From Rhynchopus sp. YZ270_cl-10 (Eukaryota; Euglenozoa; Diplonemea; Diplonemida; Diplonemidae), in the NCBI GenBank assembly GCA_964035575.1, contig OZ037840.1, forward strand, positions 1,240,001 through 1,304,000: 64,000 bases of DNA, in the 5' to 3' direction. Positions 62,723 to 64,000 of this stretch are shown one piece after another. Positions within the stretch are counted from its first letter, which is position 1; each line of letters starts with the position of its first letter. The position numbers were made by a program, and so were the translations under genes. The notes beneath the pieces were generated by a model. It worked only from the letters and a program-made list of their open reading frames with translations. It made no database searches and was not told the DNA's origin.

Positions 62723-64000
62723 TACCTGTGTGTGACCATACCCCAGATGGTCTGAAGAGTGATCTGACCATATTCTCCAGGTACAATATATACCCGGAGA
62801 ATCCATTGGAGCAAGAATTTTGCACTTTTGAGCACCACAGATTACATACTGCCATTTTTGCGGCCATAATATTTTTGAAAATGGCAAAGACATTTCCTTA
62901 AGGAATTACAGGGAACCAGGGTCCCTCTCTCTATGGGTTCTGAGGTTTTAGTCACTCAACGAATCTGCTCGATTTTTTTTGACTGTAGATGGGAGGTACC
63001 CCAAAAAATCAATTAAAGCAAGAATTTTACAGTTTTGAATAGTTGTTCTTTATTTAGAAAAGTACCCAGTTTGGACAAAAATTTGGGATTGAGTGTTATA
63101 AATCTCTGATTTTTTTTCCAAATCTTGGGGTGGAAACTTTGGTACCTCACACGAGCCTCTGAGAGTGACCAGAAATGGCCTCATGAACAAAAGTGACCCC
63201 GTCACAGCCAGAACGCGACTCAATTGGTCAAACGCCGAAGGAAAAGGAAGCATGCAGCATGGCGAAATAATAAAAGTAGTGTACCGTGCGCCTGCGGCGC
63301 AAGATTGCAACCCACCCTTCCCATGATATACTTTTGCAGCAAAAATGTGCAATTTTAAGCGTAATTTTTAGAAATGTTGCGTACCGTGGCTTCGCCAGAA
63401 ACTTTCGTTTTAGAAAAACAGGGGAGTAAAATTACGGAAGCTGACCACAATTACCAGCGACAGTGCCGTTTTGTGTCAACTTTTTTTTAGAAATGTTGCG
63501 TACCGTGGCTTCGCTTTGGGTGCCGTGACCGCCCTTTCTTTGTTATAAATGTACTGAGGTAGGTAAAAGAGCTCGGAAATCCAATTCCTCTGGTTTTCGA
63601 ATTTTTTTACGTCTGTCCAAAAGCCGAAAACTTCAGTTTGCCAAATTTACAACCTTCTCCGGGGGGGGAGTAGGGGGGGTTTCTCAAAATCGGACGGATG
63701 ACATCCGTTGAAAGTAAAAAAGAGGCTTCCCTTCCTAGATGTGACTAGGCACGTGAGGCTTGGGATCATCTTTCAATACTTCTTCCTATTTTAGCGCACC
63801 TTTCGCCGCTTGAAGTCGTCCTGTGAGGTCTTAAGTTTACACATATTAGCGACTATTCTGTACTGTCGTCCTCTTATCCTTTTTACTAGCAACCTGCGAC
63901 CCTCGGGCGCATTGTTGTCTACAACAACTTCACATTACGTTGCAACTGTGTCTATCTTTTCTCGAGCACGGTTTGCAGCGCTTAAGACTAACAGGTGCAG
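62723..64000. other. Non-coding end of the window
   Basis: Two GCAAGAATTTT units (about 62,812 and 63,018) match 30,720. A paired GTGCGCCTGCGGCGC / GTACCGTGGCTTCGC repeat lies at 63,250-63,515, and a GACTAGGCACGTGAGGCTTGG segment at about 63,745 resembles 19,650. The last 250 bases are of balanced composition, like the first 4.2 kb. No gene is recognised. Confidence 0.5.

Overview
This window comes from a eukaryotic nuclear genome, most likely a free-living single-celled eukaryote of a lineage I cannot name. Evidence: long intronless GC-rich coding regions with a signal peptide and membrane-anchored receptor layouts, a LINE with a poly(A) tail, hAT and Harbinger-type DNA transposons with diagnostic target duplications, poly(A) signals, and about 85-90% of the window made of AT-rich repeats, homopolymers and long microsatellites. 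I saw no tRNA, rRNA, CRISPR array or bacterial operon. Statements about identity are read by eye, without alignment software.

Host genes. Four convincing host genes fall into two related families. Two long genes (24,513-27,419 and 49,223-52,165) encode single-pass receptors: signal peptide, 5'-nucleotidase-derived ectodomain, short Cys-rich stalk, one membrane helix, and a class III nucleotidyl-cyclase-like intracellular domain. Two tandem genes (33,817-35,550 and 36,583-38,046) encode six-helix membrane proteins with a cyclase-like domain and the same kind of C-terminal tail. In all four the key cyclase residues are mostly replaced, and the ectodomain has lost the nucleotidase metal-binding motifs but kept the substrate-pocket motifs. 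My main inference is a locus of nucleotide-sensing pseudo-enzyme receptors, expanding by duplication and gene conversion. Two small proteins (32,604-32,921 minus; 47,299-47,784 minus) are unrecognised.

Layout. 1-4,233: balanced-composition sequence, nothing recognised. 4,358-5,053: hAT-type MITE with exact 8-bp duplication. 6,395-14,560: one dispersed repeat family repeatedly interrupted by DNA transposons, including an apparently intact hAT element (6,754-10,566). 14,663-16,444: PIF1-type helicase gene with one in-frame stop. 16,600-23,940: repeat mosaic, a TA-flanked MITE and pentamer/nonamer microsatellites. 24,041-28,000: first nucleotidase-cyclase receptor. 28,016-28,855: hairpins and a heptamer array. 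29,035-30,635: 5'-truncated LINE. 30,809-33,598: element with roughly 318-bp terminal inverted repeats. 33,599-39,330: tandem cyclase-like genes. 39,413-47,320: tandem repeats, MITEs, a pentamer array, a broken retroelement-like remnant and a large inverted repeat. 48,419-52,165: second receptor copy. 52,200-64,000: inverted repeats, TIR elements, a six-unit 260-bp tandem array and duplicated repeat blocks.

How parts fit. The receptor genes are islands of clean coding sequence in a sea of mobile DNA. Several insertions can be dated relative to one another because the uninterrupted (empty) version of the target repeat lies elsewhere in the same window.
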